Part shown: positions 33,267 to 41,630 of the stretch, one piece after another
Numbering within the stretch: position 1 is the stretch's first letter
Layout of the letters: the number at the start of each line of letters is the position of its first letter
Origin: Clostridiales bacterium
Lineage (GTDB): Bacteria > Bacillota > Clostridia > Oscillospirales > Oscillospiraceae
Assembly (NCBI GenBank): GCA_902363045.1
Contig: CABIYX010000002.1
Coordinates: 189,250-236,586, forward strand
DNA: 47,337 nucleotides
Direction of reading: 5' to 3'
Translations under genes and position numbers: made by a program
Notes under the pieces: generated by a model
Database searches by the model: none
What the model saw: the letters and a program-made list of their open reading frames with translations, nothing else
What the model was told of the DNA's origin: nothing

Positions 33267-33292
33267 GAATAATTTTTGACATATACCAGAAA
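33250..33292. promoter_or_regulatory. Perfect 17-bp-arm inverted repeat over the -35 box (operator)
   Basis: Arms 33250-33266 and 33276-33292 are exact complements around a 9-nt AT-rich spacer (GAATAATTT). The inner ends contain TTGACA on both strands and one of these is the -35 of the operon promoter. There is no T tract, so it is not a terminator. A bound dimer would block the promoter. Confidence 0.8.
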
Positions 33293-33299
33293 TGATGCG

Positions 33300-33875
33300 T
33301 TATGAAGTTTGATGTTTGACCTGGCAGATCAGCTGCGTCATGGTCCCCATGGGGCAGTAGACGCACCAGCTGCGGGGCTTGAACAGAACCATAGTGACCA
33401 GACCCAGCACTGTGGAGGTGAGCATCACGCTGTAAAAGCCGAAGGCAAACTGCGCTACCCCCAGATGGAACAGAGTTCCATGGTAAGCCCAGTGCCAGGG
33501 CAGCTTGAAGGTCCACAGCAGCGTGACCACCTGCCGCAGGTCCTGCGCCCCCGCGAACACCAGCCAGGTGTTCCAAAGCATCAGGAAAAACATGGCGAAG
33601 AAGAACACCAGAAATCCATACCGGAAGGCCCGGCTCTTCATCCATCCGGGGATGTCCCGCCTCCGGGAGAGGCCGAAGCGCCCCCCCAACAAAGCGAATA
33701 GCTGCCCCCGGCCGCAGTAGCGGTTGCAGTATCCCTTGGTCCCCTGAGGCACCGAGATGATCAGTGGGATGAAAAAGCACAGCAGCCCCAGCCACGCGAA
33801 CAGGATGTTGAAAAAGCCCAGGATCAAATAAGTCAGGGACAGGATCCACAGGTAGTCATACCACTTTTTCTTCAT
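33300..33875 (-). CDS. Membrane 4Fe-4S-binding protein (NapH/NosR-like)
   Basis: A 191-aa protein with about four membrane helices. Two Cys motifs face the same side: GYCNRYCGRGQLF and SWCVYCPMGTM. They resemble NapH/NosR/CcoG-type membrane Fe-S proteins, but each has fewer Cys than a full CxxCxxCxxxC motif, so any cluster may be shared or atypical. The start at 33875 is chosen for GGGAGGTGGCGGG. It overlaps the ferredoxin stop by 4 bp (ATGA). The pair could form an electron-transfer unit at the membrane. Stop and operator palindrome are 7 bp apart. Confidence 0.85.
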   Translation of the reverse strand: MKKKWYDYLWILSLTYLILGFFNILFAWLGLLCFFIPLIISVPQGTKGYCNRYCGRGQLFALLGGRFGLSRRRDIPGWMKSRAFRYGFLVFFFAMFFLMLWNTWLVFAGAQDLRQVVTLLWTFKLPWHWAYHGTLFHLGVAQFAFGFYSVMLTSTVLGLVTMVLFKPRSWCVYCPMGTMTQLICQVKHQTS

Positions 33876-34081
33876 CCCGCCACCTCCCGGATCGCAATGA
33901 CCGAAGCAGGACACTCCCTGGCGCACCTGCCGCAGCCCACGCATTTGCCCTCATCCACCTGTGCCCGGATCCCCCGGACCACCGCGATGGCCTGGAGAGG
34001 ACACACCTTCACACAGCAGCCGCAGGCCACGCAGGCCCTCTCATCCACCGCGGCCACCCGCCGTTTTCTTTCCCCGCTCAT
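33872..34081 (-). CDS. 2[4Fe-4S] ferredoxin
   Basis: A 69-aa small ferredoxin with two complete motifs, CVACGCCVKVCP and CVGCGRCARECP, each able to bind a [4Fe-4S] cluster. The head is basic (SGERKRR). GGGAGGCGTTTGA precedes the ATG. It is coupled to the downstream membrane Fe-S protein. Confidence 0.93.
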   Translation of the reverse strand: MSGERKRRVAAVDERACVACGCCVKVCPLQAIAVVRGIRAQVDEGKCVGCGRCARECPASVIAIREVAG

Positions 34082-34110
34082 TCAAACGCCTCCCAAATCG
34101 TGATGGTTCC

Positions 34111-34151
34111 ATGATAGCGCCTCGGGGCCAAAATTTCCGTGACCTGGTCAC
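34111..34151 (-). promoter_or_regulatory. Ferredoxin promoter with a perfect dyad centred near -41
   Basis: On the minus strand TATCAT (34111-34116) is the -10 and no -35 is seen. A perfect 13-bp dyad GTGACCTGGTCAC lies at 34139-34151, centred about 41 bp before the expected start, which is where class II activators of the CRP/FNR family bind. Confidence 0.45.
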
Positions 34152-34175
34152 CGAACGGCCCGGCGGACAAACGCG

Positions 34176-34218
34176 CAGCGGCCCCGCCTCCCACAGAAGA
34201 GGCGGGGCCGCTGTTTTT
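34176..34218. terminator. 15-bp GC hairpin after the rhodanese gene
   Basis: A perfect 15-bp stem (34176-34190 with 34199-34213). The better T tract (TTTTT) is on the plus strand, where no gene ends; on the minus strand GCGTTTG follows. It probably ends the thioredoxin-rhodanese transcript. Confidence 0.65.
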
Positions 34219-34275
34219 GGGGAGGCTCAGCGCGGATCTGCCCGCGCCGCGCTCCCTTCGGTCCCAGTTTTTCTA

Positions 34276-34596
34276 TCAGCGCTCCACCGCTCCTGTCCAG
34301 GTGGCGATGCCGCCGATATTTTTCACATTGACGTACCCCATGCGCCGCAGCACATGGACCGCCTGGCCGCTTCTGGCTCCGCTGTAACAGTAGACGAACA
34401 GCGGGGTCTCCTTGTTCTCCGTCAGGCCGGCCGCCTCCTCAAGGGAGGACAGGGGGATATTTTGGCTGCCGGGGATGTGGCCCTCCTGAAACTCCTGGCG
34501 GGAGCGCACATCCAGCAGGACCGCCCCCGGCGTGGCCCGGAACTCCTCCACGCCCTGTCCGATGTCAGGCATCTTCCAACCGTCAAACAGTCCCAT
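34276..34596 (-). CDS. Single-domain rhodanese
   Basis: A 106-aa sulfurtransferase-like protein. It has LLDVRSRQEFQEGHIPGSQNIP and the active-site loop VYCYSGARSGQA with the catalytic Cys, which accepts a persulfide sulfur in the family. No signal peptide. It lies 12 bp after thioredoxin, with GGAG before its ATG, so a joint thiol and sulfur role is likely. Confidence 0.93.
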   Translation of the reverse strand: MGLFDGWKMPDIGQGVEEFRATPGAVLLDVRSRQEFQEGHIPGSQNIPLSSLEEAAGLTENKETPLFVYCYSGARSGQAVHVLRRMGYVNVKNIGGIATWTGAVER

Positions 34597-34608
34597 ATCC
34601 GGCGCTCC

Positions 34609-34914
34609 TTACAGCATGGACAGGATCTGAGCCTTGGGCCGGGCGCCCATCGCCTGCTGGACGATCCTGCCCTCCTTCATCACCATCAGGGTGGGGATGC
34701 TCATGACGCCGAACTGGCTGGCCAGCTCCGGCTGTTCGTCGATGTTGATCTTGGCCACCTTGACGTCGCTCCGCTCTTCGGCGATCTCATCCAGGATGGG
34801 ACCCACCATCCGGCAGGGGGCGCACCAGGGGGCCCAGAAGTCCAGCAGGACAGGGCGGTCGGAATTCAGCACCTCGCGCTGGAAATTATTTCGGTCGATA
34901 TGGATCACTGACAT
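34609..34914 (-). CDS. trxA: Thioredoxin
   Basis: A 101-aa cytosolic thiol reductant with the motif WCAPC (Ala in place of the usual Gly), cis-Pro in MSIPTLMV, and LLDFWAPWCAPC. The start at 34914 is chosen for AAAGGAGGAACCACG. No thioredoxin reductase is next to it. A TATAAT lies about 75 bp upstream (minus strand, near 34985) without a clear -35. Confidence 0.93.
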   Translation of the reverse strand: MSVIHIDRNNFQREVLNSDRPVLLDFWAPWCAPCRMVGPILDEIAEERSDVKVAKINIDEQPELASQFGVMSIPTLMVMKEGRIVQQAMGARPKAQILSML

Positions 34915-35049
34915 CGTGGTTCCTCCTTTGTGATATTCCGTCCCGCCCTGTGGGGCGGGGGATCGTTTCCTTTTGTATAGCCTTATTATACCCAGGCTGT
35001 CCCCGTTCTTCCGTGATATGATCACCATTTCCGGCGTAAGAAGGCGGAA

Positions 35050-35078
35050 CAGCGCCCCGCCGGACCGGCGGGGCGCTG
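35050..35078. repeat. 29-bp palindrome, copy 1
   Basis: 14-bp GC-rich arms around one base; identical to the copy at 35286-35314. The two flank the structured element between them. Confidence 0.9.
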
Positions 35079-35082
35079 AGAC

Positions 35083-35276
35083 TGTCGAAAAAGTGGCTAT
35101 GCCACTTTTTCGAGGGAGATTGCACGAAAGCTTCCCCTCGATTTCTTGCAAAATTGTCGGGGAAGCTTTCGTGAGAAGTGTCATTTCCGAGGTACACGCC
35201 CCCGGAAATGACGGTATTTCATTTTATTCCGCCGCCTTCGGGCGGCGGAACTCCTTGCAGGAGGGCTTTTTTGACA
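35083..35276. repeat. 194-bp structured element with terminal inverted repeats
   Basis: Ends TGTCGAAAAAG and CTTTTTTGACA are inverted repeats with one mismatch. Inside lie hairpins at 35086-35112 (12 bp), 35123-35173 (15-bp arms), 35180-35212 (10 bp), 35227-35250 (10 bp) and 35251-35263 (5 bp), all perfect. No open frame of note. It could be a MITE-like element, a structured RNA or a series of terminators. Confidence 0.75.
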
Positions 35277-35285
35277 AGCTGAAAG

Positions 35286-35314
35286 CAGCGCCCCGCCGGA
35301 CCGGCGGGGCGCTG
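35286..35314 (-). terminator. 29-bp palindrome, copy 2, likely end of the SLH gene
   Basis: Same sequence as 35050-35078, flanked by AAAG and CTTTTGC. It is 45 bp beyond the stop of the surface-protein gene. Confidence 0.65.
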
Positions 35315-35359
35315 CTTTTGCATCTCTCCATCCCCCCCACGGGGGCGGAGCGGATCTGT

Positions 35360-38300
35360 TTACTTGTCCAGCTTCTGATGGAAATTCATCAGGATCTGGG
35401 CCACCTGGGCCCGGGTGGCGGTGCCCTGGGGAGCCAGGGTGTTGTTCTCCATGCCGGAGATCAGGCCCTCATGGACCGCCCAGCGGATGGCGTCCACGGC
35501 GTAGGCGCTGACGCTGCTGCTGTCAGCGAACTCCTTCTGCGCCATACCGGAGGCGTCCGGGCTGCCCGCGTAGCGGTACAGAATCAGGGCCATCTGCTCA
35601 CGGGTCACGGAGGCGTCGGGCGCAAACTTCCCGTCGCCCACGCCGGAGACATAGCCCTTCTCCGCAGCCCAGTTCACTGCGTCGGCGTACCAGGCGCTGG
35701 CCGCCACGTCGGCGAAGGTGCTCTCTGCCTTCACGGCGGGCTTGCCGGACATAGCGTACAGGGTCTGGGCCAGCATGGCGCGGCTGAAGCCCGCGTTGGG
35801 CGCGAACTCCCGGGCGGACACGCCGGACATGATCCCGTTTTCAGCCACATACTCCACCGCCTTGTGGTACCAGGCACTCTTGGCCACGTCGTCAAAGCGG
35901 GTGTCAGGCTGCTGAACAGTCCCGTCCTTGGCGAAGCTGGCCTCCACGGTGACCTTGCTGTCCGCCATGTGGAAGGTGTAGGTGGTCTCGGACCGCTTGG
36001 TGAGTTTCAGGTCCTTGTTCTTGGCGTCGGTGACGGTCAGCTCGTCCAGCTCATAGCCCGCATCGGGCTTTACAGTGACGGTGATGCGGGTTCCGGCGGA
36101 GGCCTCGTCCGCGCTGACGGTCACGGAGCCGTTTCCATCGTCCTCGGTGATGATGGCGTAGGTGCGCTCGTTGTCGGAGGAACCGGAGGAAGAATCATCC
36201 TTCTGTTTCTCCCACTTGGCGGTGAACTCCATGTCGGCGGTAATGTTCTCTACCTGTGCATTAGCCGCATAGGTCGCGGTTCCGTTGGACCAGCCCTTGA
36301 AATCGTAGCCGCTCTTACTGGGCGCGGCGGGCAGGGTGTAGCTGCCCTTGTCCGCCACAGTGGCGGCGGCAACAATTTTGCCATCCACCAGGACCTTGAC
36401 AAGGTGCTGGGTGGAACCAGCGATAACGATCTCGCCGGTAATGGTTCCCTGATTGTCCAAACTGCCCTGATCGGCGATCAAAATACTGTTCGACTTGTTT
36501 CCGGTCAGTTCCATGGAAGAGGTCTCATCCACAGACAGAGAGCCGCCCTTCTTGATCTCCACAGCGTTTTCATACTTCTCTCCGTTGGGGGCCCACTGGG
36601 AATCCAACGGCAGCTGATTGCCACTGTTGGTAACAGAAACTTCCGCGCCGTTTTTCAGTTCGACCTTTTGCGCCAAAACGCCTACATAGCCGGCGTCATC
36701 CACATGGATCATGGAGTGATCCACAGTGATTTCCTGAACGCTCAGACCATGGTTTCCGCAGTGGCTCACGATCACAGTGGAATCGTTCTTGATGCTCCAC
36801 ATACCGCCGTTAGAAGCATTACCGTCAATGTTCTGAATGGTCAGCTTGGAGCTGTTCATTTCAATACTGGCCAGATTGCTGGCGGTGACTTGGAATACCA
36901 TACCACGCTGGAGTTCGGTAAGCTCTACCTCGGCGTTGTTCAGGATGAACTTGCCGCCAGTGCCATTGGCACTGTTGTTGAGGATAATGCCGGTGCCGTC
37001 ATACTTTCCACCATCAGTCTCGGTATTGGCAGTGCCCTGGACCACCAGCTTCACGCCGTTCAGAGTCAGGGAAGCGTTTTCGGTGACTGTAAACGCACCG
37101 GCGGTCTCACCGGCGGCAACGGTGGCGCTGATGGCCGGGACATTTGTTGCGACAGCGGATTTCTGGATGGTGACATTCTTGCTGATGACAAACTTAGCAT
37201 CAGCCAAAGTGGCGTTATTTACCAGATCAATGGTTCCTCCCTTGGAAGCCACGGCGCTCAGGGCGTCTGCCAGCGTTCCAGCCTTGAGTTCCGTGCCGGA
37301 GATCCAAACAGCCTCGGTATCGGGCCCAATGATGACATCGCCAAAGTCAGAAAGGTGATCGGTGCTCCAGGTCAGGGTCTTATTCTCCTGATTGTAGGTG
37401 GTGGTCATAGCCTCCAGCTGGCCGTTCTCACCGATGTAGTAGACAACGACCTGATCGCCATCGTTCAGGTTTTCCTTTGTATAGGGCACAGAAATGGAGA
37501 TCTCGCCGTCACGCTGATCCTCGGAGGAGAACACGGTCTCACCCTTGGAGTCCACAGCGGAAACGGTCCAGTCGGCGGGAGAGGAGCCGTCCGCCTTCTT
37601 CTCCACAGTCAGGGTCACGCTGCTGCCACCGGCGTTCTCGGTGATGGAGTCCCACGCCGCCTTGTCCAGAGTGACAACGCCCACGTCGGTGGTGATCTCC
37701 ACATTGGACACGCTGCTGTTCTTCACAGACTCCAGAGAGGCGGGCTGAATGGTGACAGTGGTCTTGTTCACATTCTCGTTGGGCTTATTCTCTCCGCCGG
37801 TGGTCACGTCGATCTCCAGCTTGCTGTTCTCGACTTCCACGCCGTCATTTCCATTCTCAGTACCCGCGAACTCGCCGCCGACCTCGGCGCTGACAGAGCC
37901 GTCGCCGTTGCCCTCGGGCTTGGCCACCATTCCCTCGGAAGCCTTGACTGTCCAGAGGCCGGTGGTCTCATCCTTCACCGCGGTATAGCCGGTGGCGCAG
38001 TAGTCCTTCACATCGCTGGAGAAGATACCGCTGGCGATGGAAATACGGGAAGTATCCCCGTTCTCCACAGCGTTCACTGCATCGACTCCAGAATCAGAGA
38101 TAAATGTACCACCAGAGACAGAAATTTTAGAAGTCTCAGTCATGCCGGGATAATTGGCCGCACTGTCAAAGACCAGAGCGGCGCAAGGAACGACATTGCG
38201 GGAATCTCCAACCATACCAGTGACGTTTCCAGTTGTCTTAAACTCGCCGCCGGTGACGGTGACAGTTCCTGCGCGTGCTACAATACCAGCTCCGCCAGTG

Positions 38301-39826
38301 ATATTGAAGGTACCACCGGAAACTTTGATCTGATCCTTCCAGGGGGCATAGATCCCACAGGCAACATAGCCACTGCTTTTAATGCTGCCATTGAAGGTGC
38401 CACCCTTGATGTTGATCACGTTGGGGTCACCAGTCCGGCTCGATCCGTTACCTGCAATAACCGCATTATCAGAGGCACTGAAAGTACCGCCCTCAATGTT
38501 AATCGTTGCACCAATAGATTTACTGGTAAATACTGCACCCTCCACAGATTCAAAAGTACCAGATTGAATTGTGGTAGTGGATCCACTGCCAACTCCAATC
38601 GCCCCCGAATTCTCGGAGATAATTTTTCCGCCAGTCAGAGAATCTAGAATAGTCAGCACGCCATTGTTCAGAAGGGCGTCGCCGTTTGTAACCATAAGAA
38701 CTTGTCCATTCAAATTCAAAGTAATGTCGGCATCCTGAGGAATCTGAATGGCGTTGGCTTCAGTGATATTTTCCAGCAGTTTCACTGTCTCGCCGTCCTG
38801 GGCGGCGGCGATGGCGGCGGGCAGAGTTTCATACTGGTAACCGCCAACCTCGGCCACAAAGGCCACTGAATCAGTACCATTAGAACCATGCGTATAAGTG
38901 GGAGAAGTGAGGCCCCAATTACTTACATATCGTGTCCCATCCGGCTTAGTCTGAATCTCAGCATTCCACTGTACACTGCTATTGATGGTAATCTCACAGC
39001 CGGACATTTTGATGCCGTTAGTCCTTGCTGCATTATTTCCATCATAGCCAATCAAAATACCGGACAGAACGGCTTCTTTATCCGACCCATCCGCCTCCAG
39101 GACCACCTGGCTGTTCTCCACAGAGCATTTGTTTGCCACAAAGGAACCGTTATTTTGTGTAAATCCATGAAGCAGGCCGACCTTAGAGTAGCCCCTCACA
39201 GTACTGCCCACAACATTGACATTATTATAAGTCAGTTCACCACTGTTGTTGGCCACGACTACGGCTAAAATGCTGGAGCCAGTAGATTGTTTTTCGGTTG
39301 TCAGGGGATTGGCATCAATTTCGGCATCGGAAAATGTCAAATCGTTAATGGTCAGCGTTCCCTTATTGTCCGCGATCCAAGCGGTATAATAATCAGCAGA
39401 ACCACCATCTCCCGGGATTCCAGAACCATTTGGCCCCATATAAGCCTTGTGGACTTTGAGTCCGGAAATCGTGTTATCATTGCCGTTGATGACCAGAGTA
39501 CGTCCCTTTTCAATCTGGACGCCATTCCAGTCTGTGTCCCCCATATCAATATTACTGTCAATATTGATGGTAGACACGGAAGAATCCTTCAGCGCAGCTT
39601 CCAACTCTTCACGGCTGGAAACATTGGCAGTTTCACTGCTTCTATTGTTATCAGGTCCCCCCGCATCATCCCCTCCCCCGTCGGGCTGGTTCCCGGCGTT
39701 CTCCGGGCCCGAAGCGGTCTGCTCCGTGCCGGGCTCCGCTTCTGTTTCTGCCGCAAATGCGGCAGTTGGCAGCATCGTCAACAGCATACACGCGGTCAGG
39801 ATGCTTGCCAAAAGCTTGTTTTTCAT
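35360..39826 (-). CDS. Giant SLH-domain surface protein
   Basis: A 1488-aa secreted protein. Signal peptide 1-25 (ending PTAAFA), an acidic low-complexity head, then a long repetitive region of Thr/Gly/Asn-rich strands (recurrent INIEGGTFS, VSGGTF) that suggests a beta-helix. A recurring motif of the type LPAAIAAAQDGETVKLLENI follows, then an InlB-type B repeat (GYDFKGWSNGTATY), and three SLH domains in the last ~190 residues (TFADVAASAWYADAVNWA, FADSSSVSAYAVDAIRWA), which bind cell-wall polymers. The N-terminal two thirds are richer in A and T than neighbouring genes. AAAAGGAGTGCTAAGG precedes the ATG. Likely adhesion or S-layer-associated; ligand unknown. Confidence 0.92.
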   Translation of the reverse strand: MKNKLLASILTACMLLTMLPTAAFAAETEAEPGTEQTASGPENAGNQPDGGGDDAGGPDNNRSSETANVSSREELEAALKDSSVSTINIDSNIDMGDTDWNGVQIEKGRTLVINGNDNTISGLKVHKAYMGPNGSGIPGDGGSADYYTAWIADNKGTLTINDLTFSDAEIDANPLTTEKQSTGSSILAVVVANNSGELTYNNVNVVGSTVRGYSKVGLLHGFTQNNGSFVANKCSVENSQVVLEADGSDKEAVLSGILIGYDGNNAARTNGIKMSGCEITINSSVQWNAEIQTKPDGTRYVSNWGLTSPTYTHGSNGTDSVAFVAEVGGYQYETLPAAIAAAQDGETVKLLENITEANAIQIPQDADITLNLNGQVLMVTNGDALLNNGVLTILDSLTGGKIISENSGAIGVGSGSTTTIQSGTFESVEGAVFTSKSIGATINIEGGTFSASDNAVIAGNGSSRTGDPNVINIKGGTFNGSIKSSGYVACGIYAPWKDQIKVSGGTFNITGGAGIVARAGTVTVTGGEFKTTGNVTGMVGDSRNVVPCAALVFDSAANYPGMTETSKISVSGGTFISDSGVDAVNAVENGDTSRISIASGIFSSDVKDYCATGYTAVKDETTGLWTVKASEGMVAKPEGNGDGSVSAEVGGEFAGTENGNDGVEVENSKLEIDVTTGGENKPNENVNKTTVTIQPASLESVKNSSVSNVEITTDVGVVTLDKAAWDSITENAGGSSVTLTVEKKADGSSPADWTVSAVDSKGETVFSSEDQRDGEISISVPYTKENLNDGDQVVVYYIGENGQLEAMTTTYNQENKTLTWSTDHLSDFGDVIIGPDTEAVWISGTELKAGTLADALSAVASKGGTIDLVNNATLADAKFVISKNVTIQKSAVATNVPAISATVAAGETAGAFTVTENASLTLNGVKLVVQGTANTETDGGKYDGTGIILNNSANGTGGKFILNNAEVELTELQRGMVFQVTASNLASIEMNSSKLTIQNIDGNASNGGMWSIKNDSTVIVSHCGNHGLSVQEITVDHSMIHVDDAGYVGVLAQKVELKNGAEVSVTNSGNQLPLDSQWAPNGEKYENAVEIKKGGSLSVDETSSMELTGNKSNSILIADQGSLDNQGTITGEIVIAGSTQHLVKVLVDGKIVAAATVADKGSYTLPAAPSKSGYDFKGWSNGTATYAANAQVENITADMEFTAKWEKQKDDSSSGSSDNERTYAIITEDDGNGSVTVSADEASAGTRITVTVKPDAGYELDELTVTDAKNKDLKLTKRSETTYTFHMADSKVTVEASFAKDGTVQQPDTRFDDVAKSAWYHKAVEYVAENGIMSGVSAREFAPNAGFSRAMLAQTLYAMSGKPAVKAESTFADVAASAWYADAVNWAAEKGYVSGVGDGKFAPDASVTREQMALILYRYAGSPDASGMAQKEFADSSSVSAYAVDAIRWAVHEGLISGMENNTLAPQGTATRAQVAQILMNFHQKLDK

Positions 39827-40093
39827 TCCTTAGCACTCCTTTTCTATTATTTTGATCTGGTCTGCCGCCAGTCCCCAGGAACTTGTCTCTTTCCACCCAG
39901 GAGAGAGACAGCCCCCATGGGGGCTGTGCCGCAAACTGAACAAAATTTTAGTTTTGTCCTCGTTCACTGTATCATATCCATCCAATTTTTTCAATAGCAT
40001 CCGGTATTTTTCTTCCTTTTTCCAGGATCTGCTCACCCGCTCCCGGCGGGGGCCGGTTTTCCGGCCGCAGGCGGGAGCGGGGGCCGCCCCGAT
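39827..40093 (-). other. Leader region of the SLH gene with a perfect 20-bp palindrome
   Basis: No supported gene. A perfect palindrome (39908-39927, ACAGCCCCCATGGGGGCTGT) lies about 80 bp before the start codon and has no T tract. At 40036-40081 a GC-rich nested hairpin (GGCCGG, TTTT, CCGGCC inside CCCGCTCCCG/CGGGAGCGG) follows the rpoN stop and probably ends its transcript. Confidence 0.5.
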
Positions 40094-41440
40094 TCACGCC
40101 CTGCGGCCGGCGGCGCTGGGGATCTCCAGCTCCTCCCGGTATTTGGCCACCGTGCGGCGGGAGACGGCGTATCCCCCCACGGCCAGCAGCTGGCGCAGCT
40201 TCTCATCGGAGCAGGGACGGCGTTTATCCTCCTCCCGGATCAGCCGGAGCAGCTGGTTTTTGATCTCATGGGCGGACTGTCCCTCCCCCGCGCCCACCTC
40301 CCGCGTGAAGAAAAAGCTGAGGGGATAGACGCCCCGGGCGCACTGGAGGTATTTTTCCCGCACCGCCCGGCTCACCGTGGACTCGTGGATAGACAGCTCG
40401 GCGGCTATGTCGGCCAGACGCAGGGGGCTCAAGCTGCCACCGGGACTCTGAAAAAACGCCTGCTGCCGCCGGACCAGCGCCTGGGCGCAGCGGAGCAGGG
40501 TGGCTCGGCGCTGCTCCACCGCCTGGATGGCCCACTGGACCTGACGGATCTTTCCGTCCAGATACCGGCGGACCTCCGGGTCCGGATCGTTCCGGTACAT
40601 ATCACAGTAGCAGCCGCTGAGGCGGAGCCCCGGCAGATGGCTCTCCTGCAAATGGACCTCCAGCCCGTTTTCCCCCTGGAGCACCACCAGGTCGGGGACC
40701 AGATAGACCGGCTCCTCCCGGGGGGCAAAGGCGGCCCCGGGCCGGGGATCCAGCGCCCGGATCCGGGCCTCCGCCTGAAGTACCTCCTGTTGGCTGACGC
40801 CCAGCTCCTGGGCGAGGGCCCGGTACTGCCGCCGGGCCAGCCGCTCCAGCCCCCTTTGGACGACAGCAAGGGCGGTCCCCTCCTCCCCCGCGCGCCGGAG
40901 CTGGAGCTCCAGGCACTGGGACAGGTCCCGCGCGCCCACGCCCGCCGGGTCCAGCGTCTGGAGCAGGCTCAGCCCCTCCTCCAGCACCGCGGCAGGCAGT
41001 CCGGCCGCCTGGGCCAGGTTTTCCACTTCCTCCCGCAGATAACCGGACTCGTCCAGACAGGCTGCCAAAAATTGAGCGCCCCGGAGCACCAGGGTAGGGG
41101 CCTGGCTGCGCTCCAGCTGCCGGGACAGATGGAGCAGAAGGGTGTCCTCCAGTCCGCCGTCCGTCCCGATCCGGGCCAGCGGGTCCAGCTCCTCCCGCTC
41201 CGCCGCAACGTACTGCCGGTTCTGGTTGTCCTGGTCGGCCAGCGACTGCATCCGCCGCCACAGCTCCTCCCCCTCGTCCTGCCGCTCCTCCGGCTCGGAC
41301 AGCTCGGCGGCGGGGTTTTCCTGGACCAGCTCCTGTAAATACGCCTCCAGCTCCTGGGCGCTCATTTGCAGGAGCTCCATGGACTGGAGCATCTGCGGCG
41401 TCAGCTTCAGCTCCTGCTTCTGTGTCATCTCCAGCTTCAC
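40094..41440 (-). CDS. rpoN: RNA polymerase sigma-54 factor
   Basis: A 448-aa sigma factor that directs polymerase to -24/-12 promoters and needs an AAA+ activator. Region I is Gln/Leu-rich (TQKQELKLTPQMLQSMELLQ), followed by an acidic region II, the core-binding domain, the helix-turn-helix (DIAAELSIHESTVSRAVREK) and the RpoN box near the end (SRRTVAKYREELEIPSA; Ser replaces the usual Ala). The start is GTG at 41440 with AGGAGGGGGGAG upstream. No sigma-54 activator gene and no clear -24/-12 site were recognised in the window. Confidence 0.95.
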   Translation of the reverse strand: MKLEMTQKQELKLTPQMLQSMELLQMSAQELEAYLQELVQENPAAELSEPEERQDEGEELWRRMQSLADQDNQNRQYVAAEREELDPLARIGTDGGLEDTLLLHLSRQLERSQAPTLVLRGAQFLAACLDESGYLREEVENLAQAAGLPAAVLEEGLSLLQTLDPAGVGARDLSQCLELQLRRAGEEGTALAVVQRGLERLARRQYRALAQELGVSQQEVLQAEARIRALDPRPGAAFAPREEPVYLVPDLVVLQGENGLEVHLQESHLPGLRLSGCYCDMYRNDPDPEVRRYLDGKIRQVQWAIQAVEQRRATLLRCAQALVRRQQAFFQSPGGSLSPLRLADIAAELSIHESTVSRAVREKYLQCARGVYPLSFFFTREVGAGEGQSAHEIKNQLLRLIREEDKRRPCSDEKLRQLLAVGGYAVSRRTVAKYREELEIPSAAGRRA

Positions 41441-41630
41441 CGTGCTCCCCCCCTCCTGATTTGTCAAATTACTCCAGCTATTTCAGGCAAAACTCCATAT
41501 TTTTCACAAAAACAGCAAGGCCAGTATAGCATATCATGGAGAAAAGCGCAAGAAAGAGGCGCACCGCTGCGCCGTTCTCCGCGCCCGGAGCGGCGGCCTC
41601 AAGAGGGCGGCCCCGGAAACCACAGGGCCG

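Noticed and set aside
33250..33292. Terminator of the membrane Fe-S gene
   Set aside because: The inverted repeat has no T tract on the minus strand and its arm contains a consensus -35 box with a matching -10.
34973..38647. A ~1200-codon open frame on the plus strand opposite the SLH gene
   Set aside because: Same reason: an antisense echo of a repetitive gene. Its start lies in the trx leader, and no domain is recognisable.
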